DNA of 64,000 nt from Fodinibius sp964490705 (GTDB lineage: Bacteria; Bacteroidota; Rhodothermia; Balneolales; Balneolaceae): NCBI GenBank assembly GCA_964490705.1, contig CAZBCG010000014.1, forward strand, positions 1 to 64,000. The letters are read 5' to 3'. The first letter of the stretch is position 1. Every line of letters starts with the position of its first letter. The notes beneath the pieces were generated by a model. It saw only the letters and a list, made by a program, of their open reading frames with translations, was not told where the DNA came from and did not search any database. The position numbers and the translations under genes are program-made. Shown piece by piece: positions 34,985-44,190 of this stretch.

Positions 34985-36583
34985 ATGGCTAAACGGGATG
35001 TAATTATAGTGGGTTCTGGCCATAACGGCTTGGTGACGGCATGCTATTTGGCAAAGGCCGGGCACACCGTGACGGTGCTTGAGCGACAAGATCAGCTGGG
35101 CGGGGCCGTAAGTACCGAGACCATGTTTCAGTCGGAGCAATACCCCGAAGGCTTTCGTATGGATGTGGGATCTTCGGTGCATATCATGATCCATCAAACC
35201 GGTATTCTGGAAGAGCTGGAGCTCGAAAAATATGGTCTTGATTATATTGCGATGGATCCCATCATGTCATATCCCGTGCCGGATGGAGAAGGCGTTATCC
35301 ATTTCTTTAAGGATCTGGAACGAACCCTCGATTCTATTGCAAAAGTAGCGCCCGAGGATGTCGAAAATTATCGTGAGTTCGTGGAGTTCTGGGGACGGAT
35401 AAATGAAGGCGTCTTGAAGGCATTTATGGTACCGCCGAGCGGCAAAAATATTGTGACCGAACTGGCCAAAGGACAGATACGCAACGGATCGATGTTCGAG
35501 AAAGGCAAGCAAACGGAGGGCCTGCAGAAAATTTTCAGCAGTTATGGCAAAGTAGTTGATGATGCGTTTGAAAGCGAGTATATGAAGGCCGCCCTGATCT
35601 GGTTTGCCGCTCAGTCGGGACCAACACCCGATCATCCCGCAACGGGCGATTTTGCAGGCTGGCAGTCGATGTTGCATCAGAGTGGGGCCAAGCACCCGAG
35701 AGGTGGAAGCGGGATGCTTACGCAGGCCATGGCCAACTTTTTGGAAGCACACGGCGGCAAGGTGATTACCGGTTCGCCCGTCGAACAGATTCTTATTGAA
35801 GATGGCAAAGCCATTGGCGCCAAAACGGCTGATAACGAATATCGCGCAGATTTCGTGGTATCAAATGCGCACGTGCAGACGACGATGATGAAGCTGGTAG
35901 GGCGCGATCATCTGCCGTCATCCACCTATCAAAAAGTGAAAAATATTAATGTAGGCAATGGTTTTGGAATGGTGATCCGCTGTGCCGTAGAAGAGCTGCC
36001 TCGCTACCAAGCCGCTCCCGATGATCCCTATATTCATAATGGAATGCAGCTGCTGGCACCATCGGTGCAGTATATGAATAATGCCATTGGGGATTACAAG
36101 CAGATGAAACCGCTGGCCAATCCCGCAGTGTTGGCGATGACATTTTCAAATATCGATCCCGATGTAGCCCCGAGCGGCGGACATACCCTTTATGCCTGGG
36201 CACAGTGGCATCCCTACGAGCTGCAAGACGGGCTCCACTGGGATGATATCCGGGAGCGGGAGGCCCAGAAAGTTTATGATGTCGTCACAAAATATGCGCC
36301 TAATATGGAGGGCAAGCTTATTGATTGGTACATACAGTCGCCGCTGGATATCGAACGCAAACACGGCCTGCTCAAAGGCAATGTGATGCACGTGGAGATG
36401 AGCTTCGATCAGATGTTTATGTTTCGGCCAATTCCTGAGATGAGCGAGTACAAAACACCGATCGAAAACCTGTACTTGTCTTCGGCTTCGTGCCATCCGG
36501 GGGGAGGTGTATTTGGCGCAGCGGGCTATAACGCCGCCAATGTTATTTTAGATGATACAAAAAAATCCTGGTTTAAGTTTTAA
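34985..36583 (+). CDS. FAD-dependent oxidoreductase, phytoene-desaturase-like
   Basis: A 532-residue amine-oxidase/carotenoid-desaturase-fold flavoprotein. The N-terminal dinucleotide motif VGSGHNGLVTACYLAKAG and the ERQDQLGGAVST second block bind FAD; the C-terminal block HPGGGVFGAAGYNAANVIL completes the site. It most resembles the NAD(P)/FAD oxidoreductases related to PYROXD2 rather than true CrtI, and no carotenoid genes adjoin it. Substrate unknown. The second alanine racemase gene starts 7 bases after its stop. Confidence 0.85.
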   Translation: MAKRDVIIVGSGHNGLVTACYLAKAGHTVTVLERQDQLGGAVSTETMFQSEQYPEGFRMDVGSSVHIMIHQTGILEELELEKYGLDYIAMDPIMSYPVPDGEGVIHFFKDLERTLDSIAKVAPEDVENYREFVEFWGRINEGVLKAFMVPPSGKNIVTELAKGQIRNGSMFEKGKQTEGLQKIFSSYGKVVDDAFESEYMKAALIWFAAQSGPTPDHPATGDFAGWQSMLHQSGAKHPRGGSGMLTQAMANFLEAHGGKVITGSPVEQILIEDGKAIGAKTADNEYRADFVVSNAHVQTTMMKLVGRDHLPSSTYQKVKNINVGNGFGMVIRCAVEELPRYQAAPDDPYIHNGMQLLAPSVQYMNNAIGDYKQMKPLANPAVLAMTFSNIDPDVAPSGGHTLYAWAQWHPYELQDGLHWDDIREREAQKVYDVVTKYAPNMEGKLIDWYIQSPLDIERKHGLLKGNVMHVEMSFDQMFMFRPIPEMSEYKTPIENLYLSSASCHPGGGVFGAAGYNAANVILDDTKKSWFKF

Positions 36584-36590
36584 ATGGTCT

Positions 36591-37655
36591 ATGATTCAGA
36601 AATCAAATTCAACGGTAACGGTTGATCTGTCGGTGCTTAGCTCCAACATTAAAGCGTTGGGCAAGCATCTCCAAAAAGATACGCGTATTATGGCTGTAGT
36701 TAAGGCCGATGCCTACGGACATGGGGCGGTTGCTGTTGCCAATTATATCGAGTCGCAGATCGGGGCTTTTGCTGTAAATGATATTGAGGAGGGAATTGAG
36801 CTGCGCGAAAATGGAATCACGAAGCCTATCTTGGTATTTGGGGTTCCCGAACAGTCGTTTGCAGAGCAATATCGCGTACACAACTTGACAGCTACGATTA
36901 GTGCGGAACAACATTTCGACTGGCTGCCCAACGGTACATCTTATCACCTCAATTTTGATACCGGCATGGGGCGCTTGGGATTCCGACCGGAAGAAGCTAA
37001 GCGAATCTCGGAGCTGGTTGCTGAAAACAGTGAGCTTTTTTGCACCGGAATTTACAGTCACTTTGCCACGGCTGATGGTCCGGCCTCGGAACAGGTGTTT
37101 AGTCAGCAAGATCAGTTCGAAAATATTCGATCGTACTTTCCCGAAGATCTTGCCATGCATATGGCCAACACCGGGGCCACTACTTTTTACGATACCGACC
37201 AATTCAATATGGTGCGTCTGGGGATTGGAATTTACGGATATGCACCCGGAGAAACGACAATAGAAGGCATTCGTCCTGCGATGTGTTGGAGATCAAGATT
37301 GGTACAGATTAACAGAATCAGGGCTCGTAACTCGGTAAGCTATGGGGGCCATTGGAAAGCCCCGAATGATGGATATTTGGGAATTATCCCGGTAGGATAT
37401 GATGATGGACTCAAGCGGAATTTATCGGGACAGATAGCCGTCCGTATTAATGATAAGATCTATGATGTTGTTGGCACCATTACCATGAATTATGCGATGG
37501 TATATCTGGATGATGAAAAGTATGAGCCGGGTGAGGAGGTCGAAATTCTTTACGACCAGAGTAATGCCCGCGATTGGGCACATATCCTGGAGACCATTCC
37601 CTACGAAATCCTCATCAGCATCAATCCCAAAATTCCAAGAACATATAGTTCTTAA
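36591..37655 (+). CDS. alr: Alanine racemase (second)
   Basis: A PLP enzyme making D-alanine for peptidoglycan. VVKADAYGHG carries the Schiff-base lysine (Lys38), SVSYGG the catalytic Tyr251, and TMNYAMVYLD the second active-site region. The frame is open from an ATG at 36552 inside the preceding gene, but the ATG at 36591 lies 8 bases past that gene's stop and fits the family start (STVTVDLSVLSSNIKALG). The resulting 354 residues is near the usual length. The canonical KADAYGHG motif makes this the better candidate for the biosynthetic enzyme. Confidence 0.92.
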   Translation: MIQKSNSTVTVDLSVLSSNIKALGKHLQKDTRIMAVVKADAYGHGAVAVANYIESQIGAFAVNDIEEGIELRENGITKPILVFGVPEQSFAEQYRVHNLTATISAEQHFDWLPNGTSYHLNFDTGMGRLGFRPEEAKRISELVAENSELFCTGIYSHFATADGPASEQVFSQQDQFENIRSYFPEDLAMHMANTGATTFYDTDQFNMVRLGIGIYGYAPGETTIEGIRPAMCWRSRLVQINRIRARNSVSYGGHWKAPNDGYLGIIPVGYDDGLKRNLSGQIAVRINDKIYDVVGTITMNYAMVYLDDEKYEPGEEVEILYDQSNARDWAHILETIPYEILISINPKIPRTYSS

Positions 37656-37657
37656 GT

Positions 37658-38194
37658 TTATAGGATTTCGTCTAGTTCAATATCAAATCTGAGGGTATCA
37701 TTTCGCAGGTTATATCCACTGGAACCTTCCTGAGCATCACCGTATCCCAGCGAAGGGGGAATAATGGCGACGACTTTTTCACCGGCACGCATGCCAATAA
37801 GAGCACGGCGGAATCCCTCGATGAGGGGAGAAGACTGGGAATTAGGTTTGGGAACGGGTGTCAGGTTATCCAGCACTCCGGGGGTTTCCACGCCATTGCG
37901 ATAGGTGCTGTCAAATATTTCTCCAACTTCTCCATTTACTATTCTTCGACCAGTATAATAAACCCTTATCTGATCACGGGGAACTACCTCGTAGAGCCCA
38001 TCGCCCTCTTCAACGATATAGATTTGAAGACCGTCGTCCGTGGTATCGGATCTGACACTATCTGGATTGAAACTAAATGGAGGAGGCGCATTGTAAGTAA
38101 CCTCGAACCGACTCGAATTATCCCCACATCCGTAGAGAAAAAGTACAGCACTTAGCAATGTAAGAAGCAAAAAAGTGTTATTGGATAATCGCAT
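37658..38194 (-). CDS. FKBP-type peptidyl-prolyl isomerase lipoprotein
   Basis: A 178-residue lipoprotein (lipobox FLYGCG) with an FKBP domain from about residue 55. Blocks VYYTGRRI, GEIFDSTYR, LIEGFRRALIGMRAGEKVV and PPSLGYGD are those of FKBP rotamases that assist folding in the periplasm or at the outer membrane. Its start codon overlaps the end of the TlpA-like gene by 17 bases, so translation may be coupled. The longer open frame, starting 24 codons upstream, would delay the signal peptide and is rejected. It converges on alr with two bases between the stops. Confidence 0.92.
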   Translation of the reverse strand: MRLSNNTFLLLTLLSAVLFLYGCGDNSSRFEVTYNAPPPFSFNPDSVRSDTTDDGLQIYIVEEGDGLYEVVPRDQIRVYYTGRRIVNGEVGEIFDSTYRNGVETPGVLDNLTPVPKPNSQSSPLIEGFRRALIGMRAGEKVVAIIPPSLGYGDAQEGSSGYNLRNDTLRFDIELDEIL

Positions 38195-39416
38195 TGATAT
38201 GTTCTTTGTAACGTTGAATTTCGTTGTAATAGGCACTACCCGTTGCAGGACCGTTAAATCCCACATGGATAGCTTCTATTATATGATTTCTATTGATAAA
38301 AATACTTGTTGGATATGACAATATCTGATTTAAAAAAGACAGCTGTTCAGCGGACTGTGCTTTGTCGCTTACTCCGGCGATAAGCAGAGGCCAGGGGATA
38401 TTAAACCGATCTTTATATCGATTGACCATCTGTACATCCTGTTGAAAATTGCCGGAATACTCAAAAGCGAGCCCAACTATTTTCAACTCCGATTTGCTGT
38501 ACTCCTCGGCATAGAGTTTTCGCATCATCTGTGCCTCATCAGCACAATTGGGGCACCACGATCCAAACAAATACACCAGCATGGGTTTGTTTTGGAATTG
38601 TGGATCAGAAGATGAAACAGTATCGCCCTTCAGGTTCGGGAATGAAAACGTAACCTTGTTGCCAACCGCTTGATCAGCGGAAACTTCCAGTGGGTTCCGC
38701 AGCTTATTCTCACCCTTTTGGGCTGTCCAGGTAGCGTGATACGAATTTTTGGACCAAAAATCCCCCTTCAATGAGCCATCCGGTTGCAGCCGGCCTTTGA
38801 ACAAAAAAGCGTGCGGACCGTCAAAGGTCGAAAGCGTAAAAGATGAATCAGAATAAGCGCCATCGAGGAATCGATAATCTCCTGTCTCGGTTTGGAATGT
38901 ACCGTAGAGTTTGCCGCCCGGCTGAGAAACAAAGCTGCCGTGCGCCGGAAACGTTTTTTCATCATCCCTAAAAGTAGCTTGCCACTCTCCGTCAAAGGGG
39001 TATGATGATTCTGGAGCATCAGTTTGATAGCGATAGTTGACGCCTTTTTGTGCAGAAAAATCCATGCTGATATAATTTCCTCCTTCGCCGCGTCGCGTCC
39101 ATTTTCCGGATAGCGACCCATCGTATTGCACTTCGCCTTTGAGGAATGAATCGTAATACGAATATCCCATAATCAGCGAATCGCCCTTCAGGTTTACCTT
39201 ATCAAATGAAGCCGTATCGGCACCATTGACCACAAAACCACGTAGCGAGTCGCCATCTGCTTGTATGTGGATGGGAAAGGCCAATTCGCCACCCGGGCTT
39301 TGAAGCACTCCTCGATACGTTCCGCTTACTGATTTTGGGGTGGGATCAACAGTACAGCCACTAGCCCAAACCAACAGGGCGATACTTAGAAATACATATT
39401 GAAACCGCTGAATCAT
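38178..39416 (-). CDS. TlpA-like thioredoxin-domain lipoprotein
   Basis: A 412-residue lipoprotein (lipobox WASGCT). The first 220 residues are repeated beta-rich segments with SGTYRGVL and GEWQATFRD starts, like lipocalin/DUF-type scaffolds. The C-terminal 160 residues form a TlpA/ResA-like thioredoxin domain with the redox motif SWCPNC and the cis-proline region YPTSIFIN. It probably reduces disulfides outside the cytoplasm. A start 17 codons upstream is possible; the chosen ATG directly precedes the signal peptide. Confidence 0.85.
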   Translation of the reverse strand: MIQRFQYVFLSIALLVWASGCTVDPTPKSVSGTYRGVLQSPGGELAFPIHIQADGDSLRGFVVNGADTASFDKVNLKGDSLIMGYSYYDSFLKGEVQYDGSLSGKWTRRGEGGNYISMDFSAQKGVNYRYQTDAPESSYPFDGEWQATFRDDEKTFPAHGSFVSQPGGKLYGTFQTETGDYRFLDGAYSDSSFTLSTFDGPHAFLFKGRLQPDGSLKGDFWSKNSYHATWTAQKGENKLRNPLEVSADQAVGNKVTFSFPNLKGDTVSSSDPQFQNKPMLVYLFGSWCPNCADEAQMMRKLYAEEYSKSELKIVGLAFEYSGNFQQDVQMVNRYKDRFNIPWPLLIAGVSDKAQSAEQLSFLNQILSYPTSIFINRNHIIEAIHVGFNGPATGSAYYNEIQRYKEHINAIIQ

Positions 39417-39481
39417 AAACACAGAAAATAATGCTTTTGCGGAGAGTAAAAAAACTAAAATTACCAATTGTTTTTGATGCT

Positions 39482-40303
39482 TTACCCATTACCAAACGCC
39501 TTCTCCAGCGTTTTGTTGCGCTTGCGAACACCGAGGCGGCTGACCCAAACAGAAAGCTGAAAAAGCAGGATGAGAGGAATTGCAATGAGTACCTGGGATA
39601 CGGGATCGGGCGGAGTAAGAAAAGCCGACAGCAAAAAACAGCAAATAATAGCATGCCGGCGATATTGTTTGAGAAATTCGGGAGTAAGAAGCCCAAATTT
39701 AGACAGGAAATAACTCATCACCGGCAACTGGAATATAATACCACACGACAGCACCCACATCGTTAGCGAGCTAAAGTACTCGTTGATGTCAAAATCGTTG
39801 TGGATGGCGTCGGAGATCTGGAACTGGCTGAAAAATTGCAGGGCAAACGGTACCAGCACAAAATATCCGAAGGCAACACCAAGCAGAAAAAAGAACGTAA
39901 TAAACGCGGTATGGGCCAGTGACTTCCATTTTGCGGATGTTTCCATGGCCGGTTCTACGAATGACCAAAGTTGATAAAAAAAGATGGGAGATCCCAGAAT
40001 GGCACCAAAAACAATGATTGTGCCCCAATAGGTAAAAAACTGCCCGGGAAGCTTTCGGCTTTGGATGGTCAAATCAATAGCCTCAATCCCCAGCAGTTGA
40101 TAGACGAAAAAATCGGATTTTGTAGGGCCGAGCATAACCTTGTCCACCAAAAAATCTCCAAAAAAGAAGGCGATAAGAATACCTACAGCAATACCTGCAA
40201 GACCTTTGATGATGTGCCAGCGCAGCTCTTCGAGATGATCCAAAAAAGACATATTGGCCGTCCGGTCTTTGGGCGGCTGTGCCTTTGGGGGATCCTCAGT
40301 CAT
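39482..40303 (-). CDS. tatC: Sec-independent protein translocase TatC
   Basis: The polytopic receptor subunit of the twin-arginine pathway. The conserved N-terminal block MSFLDHLEELRWHIIKGLAGI, followed by six membrane helices and the central block SFVEPAMETSAKW then FGYFVLVPFALQFF, identify it. An in-frame GTG six codons upstream exists, but the ATG at 40303 is preferred (273 residues). The tatA gene diverges from it 210 bases away. A Pro/Lys-rich stretch precedes the TatC domain. Confidence 0.95.
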   Translation of the reverse strand: MTEDPPKAQPPKDRTANMSFLDHLEELRWHIIKGLAGIAVGILIAFFFGDFLVDKVMLGPTKSDFFVYQLLGIEAIDLTIQSRKLPGQFFTYWGTIIVFGAILGSPIFFYQLWSFVEPAMETSAKWKSLAHTAFITFFFLLGVAFGYFVLVPFALQFFSQFQISDAIHNDFDINEYFSSLTMWVLSCGIIFQLPVMSYFLSKFGLLTPEFLKQYRRHAIICCFLLSAFLTPPDPVSQVLIAIPLILLFQLSVWVSRLGVRKRNKTLEKAFGNG

Positions 40304-40512
40304 AATTTCTCGGTTTTCCACAGTGGTATTATTGTATCAAAAGATTAGTAAACGCTTTTGCCAAATGTAATAAAATAAAAGCGTATCATTTTTAGATTTG
40401 GATGAATCTATGCGCAAATTGAAGTGGAATAAGATTTGAATTGGCAAAATTTTCTGGCAATTTGATGTCGTATGAAAATTCACGCATAAATGTTATAAAT
40501 ATACTTCTCGTT

Positions 40513-40701
40513 ATGAGTTTTGGTGCTCCGGAAATCATTATCATCTTGGTCGTAATAATTTTATTCTTTGGGGCCAGTAAAATTCCCGAATTGGCCCGGG
40601 GAATAGGGCAGGGCATTAAAGAATTTAAGAGTGCAACTGAAGATATTGATGATCAGGAAATTGAGGAAGAGTCGTCCGACTCGTCCAACTCCTCCAAATA
40701 G
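40513..40701 (+). CDS. tatA: Sec-independent protein translocase TatA
   Basis: The pore-forming Tat subunit, 62 residues. One N-terminal helix (APEIIIILVVIILFFGASKI), then PELARGIGQGIKEFK as the amphipathic helix and an acidic, Ser-rich tail. An ATG 24 codons upstream is in frame, but the family start is at this ATG. Its stop lies two bases from the stop of convergent glyA. TatC is encoded divergently. Confidence 0.95.
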   Translation: MSFGAPEIIIILVVIILFFGASKIPELARGIGQGIKEFKSATEDIDDQEIEEESSDSSNSSK

Positions 40702-40703
40702 CA

Positions 40704-42002
40704 TTAGGCGGTAACAAAGTCGTAGAGTGGAAACCGATCGCACATATCTTCGACTTCGTTCTTGGTTTGTTCGATTACGGAATCATCTTCAGGATTTTGC
40801 AGTACCTGGTCGATCAGTTCTGCTACATGTTTAAATTCTTCCTCACCAAATCCACGCGTGGTCATTGCGGGCGATCCTATCCGGATGCCAGAAGTTACAA
40901 ATGGACTTTCAGTATCGAAGGGCACCATATTTTTATTTAAAGTGATTTTTGCTTTTTCGAGGGATTCCTCGGCCACCTTGCCGGTGAGTCCCTTGTTGCG
41001 CAGGTCAATAAGAACCAAGTGATTGTCCGTGCCGCCACTGACGAGATTATATCCCTTCTCGAGGAATGTGTCTGCCATGGCTTGGGTGTTTCTTTGCACC
41101 TGCCGCTGATAAGTCTTGAAATCGTCTTGCAACGCCTCTTTAAAAGACACTGCCTTAGCGGCTATAACGTGCATCAGCGGTCCGCCCTGGGTGCCGGGAA
41201 AGACTGCTGAATCGAGCACTTCGCTCCATTTTTTGGTACGCCCTGATTTACGGGCCTCTACACCCAGCGTATTTTTGCCATCTTTGCCGAGCAGAATCAT
41301 CCCGCCGCGTGGACCGCGCAGCGTTTTGTGTGTAGTGGTTGTTACGACGTGGCAGTGGGGCAGTGGATTGTTGAGCAATCCCGTAGCAATGAGACCTGCC
41401 GTGTGTGCCATATCCATCCACAAGTAAGCACCAACTTCATCTGCAATTTCGCGGAATGCGCTATAATCCAAGTCGCGCGGATAAGCCGAGGCACCAATCG
41501 AAATAAGTTTAGGCTGTACTTCTTTGGCTTTTTTGCGAACCTCATCCAGATCAATGCGGCCGGTTTCTTTATCGACGCCGTAAAACTCGGAGTTATACAA
41601 AATACCGGAAAAGTTGACGGGCGATCCGTGCGTCAGATGTCCGCCGTGGGAGAGATCTAATCCCAGTAGCGTATCGCCGGGTTCCATAAACGCAAGATAC
41701 ACAGCGGCGTTGGCCTGGGCCCCGGAGTGTGGTTGAACATTCACCCATTCGGCGTCAAATAACTTTTTAGCCCGATCGCGTGCCAGTTCTTCTACCTTGT
41801 CCACCACTTCGCATCCGCCATAATAGCGCTTGCCGGGCAGGCCTTCGGCATATTTGTTGGTAAGTGTAGATCCCATTGCTTCGATGACGGCACGCGAAGC
41901 AAAGTTCTCGGATGCAATCAGTTCCAGGTTATTATTCTGGCGCTGTTTCTCTTCTGACAGCAGATTAAAAATGGCAGAATCTTGTTCCGAAAGTGACTTC
42001 AT
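40704..42002 (-). CDS. glyA: Serine hydroxymethyltransferase
   Basis: A PLP enzyme that converts serine and tetrahydrofolate into glycine and methylene-tetrahydrofolate. NLELIASENFASRAV at the start, YAEGLPGKRYYGGCEVVD, and TTTTHKTLRGPRGGMI with the PLP lysine are all present. Length 432 is normal. It lies 7 bases downstream of rpiB on the same strand. Confidence 0.97.
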   Translation of the reverse strand: MKSLSEQDSAIFNLLSEEKQRQNNNLELIASENFASRAVIEAMGSTLTNKYAEGLPGKRYYGGCEVVDKVEELARDRAKKLFDAEWVNVQPHSGAQANAAVYLAFMEPGDTLLGLDLSHGGHLTHGSPVNFSGILYNSEFYGVDKETGRIDLDEVRKKAKEVQPKLISIGASAYPRDLDYSAFREIADEVGAYLWMDMAHTAGLIATGLLNNPLPHCHVVTTTTHKTLRGPRGGMILLGKDGKNTLGVEARKSGRTKKWSEVLDSAVFPGTQGGPLMHVIAAKAVSFKEALQDDFKTYQRQVQRNTQAMADTFLEKGYNLVSGGTDNHLVLIDLRNKGLTGKVAEESLEKAKITLNKNMVPFDTESPFVTSGIRIGSPAMTTRGFGEEEFKHVAELIDQVLQNPEDDSVIEQTKNEVEDMCDRFPLYDFVTA

Positions 42003-42009
42003 TGAGTTT

Positions 42010-42453
42010 CTATTTATTTTCTGTTAAATCGTGGATTTTATTGACACGTCGTTCGTGGCGTCCGCCGTCAAATCCGGTTTCGAGCCAGGTTGTAACAACT
42101 TTTTTGAGTGTTTCATCATCGAGTTCGCGCCCCGGAAGGCACAGCACGTTGGCGTTGTTATGTTGACGGGTCATCTTGGCCGAATTGTCATCGTACACCA
42201 GTGCCGCGCGGACGTTATTAAACTTGTTAGCAGTCATACACATACCTTGGCCGGTGCCGCAGACAAGCATGCCGAGTTCTTGTTCGCCCTCGTCAATCTT
42301 TTTGGCTACCTGAACAGCAAAGTCGGGATAGTCAACGGAATCATCGGAATGGGTACCAAAATCAACGGGCATGTGACCGAGGTCCTCCAGTATTTTTTTG
42401 ACTTTTTCTTTGGCTTCGAACCCCGCGTGATCGCTGGCTATAGGTATGATCAT
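42010..42453 (-). CDS. rpiB: Ribose 5-phosphate isomerase B
   Basis: Interconverts ribose 5-phosphate and ribulose 5-phosphate in the pentose phosphate pathway. IASDHAGFEAKEKV at the start, the active-site LVCGTGQGMCM with catalytic Cys, and ALVYDDNSAKMTRQHNNANV are signature blocks of the RpiB/LacAB family. The length (147 residues) is normal. First gene of a two-gene unit with glyA. Confidence 0.95.
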   Translation of the reverse strand: MIIPIASDHAGFEAKEKVKKILEDLGHMPVDFGTHSDDSVDYPDFAVQVAKKIDEGEQELGMLVCGTGQGMCMTANKFNNVRAALVYDDNSAKMTRQHNNANVLCLPGRELDDETLKKVVTTWLETGFDGGRHERRVNKIHDLTENK

Positions 42454-42610
42454 GATTCTTTATTTTATATCAATTAATGAACATAATATCTCGAAAAAAA
42501 AGGTGAGGAAAAAGGGACAATAGAACAAATATAATACAGGGTGTGCAGATTTTCAGGGACAACGTATCATCTGTAGAAACTTCAGATTTACGACATTGCT
42601 GTTTTCGTAT

Positions 42611-43291
42611 TTACTGGCCGTGTGTTAGTGCATAAATCAAAATATTTGTACCCATCTGCAATGCTTTTTGGCGGATGGCTTCGGGATTGTTATGCACTTT
42701 GGGATTGGCCCAGCCATCAGCCAGATTCGATTCGAACGTATAAAATAGTACCAGGCGTCCATCCCTGAAGAGCCCGAATCCCTGTGGAGCTTCGCCATCG
42801 TGTTCATGCACTTTGGGCAGCCCGTCGGGAAAATCAAATGCTTGATGATAGATGGGGTGGTCAAACGGGATTTCGACAAGTTCTTCATTGGGGAAAATTT
42901 GTTTGATCACTTTCCTAAAATGATCGTCAAGGCCATAATCATCATCGATGTATAAAAAACCGCCGTTGTCGAGGTATTTTCGAAGGTTCGAGGCTTCGGC
43001 CTGGTTCATGGTAATGGTTCCGTGGCCGGTCAGAAAAGCAAAGGGATAATCAAAAAGATCGGGGCTGCCGAGGGGCACATCATCATATTCGGGATTGATG
43101 GCGATAGGCACGTGACGCTGACTGAACTCAGCCAGATTTTTAAGCGAAGACGGATCGTTATACCAATCGCCGCCACCGCGATATTTGATGCGAGCTAATT
43201 TCAGTTCTTCGGATTGCTGGGCCGATGCCGAGTTTGGCATGCCTGCTAATAATCCCAATAACAAAACAAAAGTGGTAAGTCGTAAATACAT
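42611..43291 (-). CDS. DUF4159 domain-containing exported protein
   Basis: A 226-residue exported protein (signal peptide ending SASAQ). LARIKYRGGGDWYNDPSSL and the GGFLYIDDDYG block are the DUF4159 hallmarks; the fold is thought to be related to class I glutamine-amidotransferase-like domains. No catalytic function is established. The TTG two codons upstream is less likely than the ATG at 43291. Last gene of a unit with DUF4249 and a TonB receptor. Confidence 0.85.
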   Translation of the reverse strand: MYLRLTTFVLLLGLLAGMPNSASAQQSEELKLARIKYRGGGDWYNDPSSLKNLAEFSQRHVPIAINPEYDDVPLGSPDLFDYPFAFLTGHGTITMNQAEASNLRKYLDNGGFLYIDDDYGLDDHFRKVIKQIFPNEELVEIPFDHPIYHQAFDFPDGLPKVHEHDGEAPQGFGLFRDGRLVLFYTFESNLADGWANPKVHNNPEAIRQKALQMGTNILIYALTHGQ

Positions 43292-43293
43292 GA

Positions 43294-44187
43294 TCAATTA
43301 GTGATATCGGGTCTGCTGATATAAACTTGATTTGTGTCGCTGGCCATACTTCCGAAGATACCAATTCCGCCCTCAACGTTGTAGCGAATATTTTGGATTT
43401 CGCCCGGCGAAAGCGTAGCCCCGCCCCCTTGTACATCCTGCGACCGCAAAAAATCATACATATTATCGTCGATGGCGTTAGCTATTACATCATTGGTTTC
43501 GTAAAAAGCGATCGCCAGCCAAGGTAATTTCAACGTGATATTTCCATTTTCATTTCGTTCATAATTGTCCTCGTTGATGATCCCCGACGAGTTAATATAA
43601 TAATCTTGGATTTTGTTTCCCTGTTCAATCACTTGGTCTCTATAAAACGGTGTCAGGTTTGTAGTGTCGGGATCGGTGGCATTAACGGTAAAAATATAGT
43701 AGCTCTGCCGGTTCGTGATATACGAGCTGGGAGTGGTGATCACTTCAACCTGATTTTTGCTTTGATAGGTATATCTATTTTCAAGCTGATTGACGGTGGC
43801 AAAGTTACCCGGCACATAGGTGGTGGATGTTATAACATCGCCCTCTGATGTTGTTACATGCAGTTGGTACAGTTGTTGATCCTGAACGTTCACTGTAACC
43901 AAGGGAGTGTAAATTCCCGGACGCTGTTGTCCATAGGGAAACGTTTCTACCACTGTTGAATCGGGATCGAGCCGCCTGATTTCTACTGTTGCTCCGCTGA
44001 GGGCATTCTCTGTAAAGGTATATTCTTCTTCAATAGGGCCGGTGGTTGACAGCCGCACAGCGGGAAGAAAATCGCCAGCTACCAGATACGACTCTACCAC
44101 ATAGTATTCCTGATAGCTGTCCTGCTTGTAGAGTTCACAGCCGGATAGTAGTATTAAAATGGAAAAAAATGTAGCTAGCTTTTTCAT
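43294..44187 (-). CDS. DUF4249 domain-containing lipoprotein
   Basis: A 297-residue lipoprotein (lipobox LLSGCE) matching the DUF4249 pattern: an early YYVVESYLVAGDFLPAVRLS strand, then SGATVEIRR, and a long beta-rich region. DUF4249 genes usually sit next to a TonB-dependent receptor, as here (3 bases apart), and the protein may act as a surface lipoprotein partner of the receptor. The substrate is unknown. Confidence 0.85.
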   Translation of the reverse strand: MKKLATFFSILILLSGCELYKQDSYQEYYVVESYLVAGDFLPAVRLSTTGPIEEEYTFTENALSGATVEIRRLDPDSTVVETFPYGQQRPGIYTPLVTVNVQDQQLYQLHVTTSEGDVITSTTYVPGNFATVNQLENRYTYQSKNQVEVITTPSSYITNRQSYYIFTVNATDPDTTNLTPFYRDQVIEQGNKIQDYYINSSGIINEDNYERNENGNITLKLPWLAIAFYETNDVIANAIDDNMYDFLRSQDVQGGGATLSPGEIQNIRYNVEGGIGIFGSMASDTNQVYISRPDITN

Positions 44188-44190
44188 GGA

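Noticed and set aside
34985..36583. True carotenoid phytoene desaturase (crtI)
   Set aside because: No crtB or other carotenoid gene nearby, and the blocks are closer to PYROXD2-like oxidoreductases.
36609..37202. 197-codon open frame antisense to alr
   Set aside because: Shadow of a clear alanine racemase gene.
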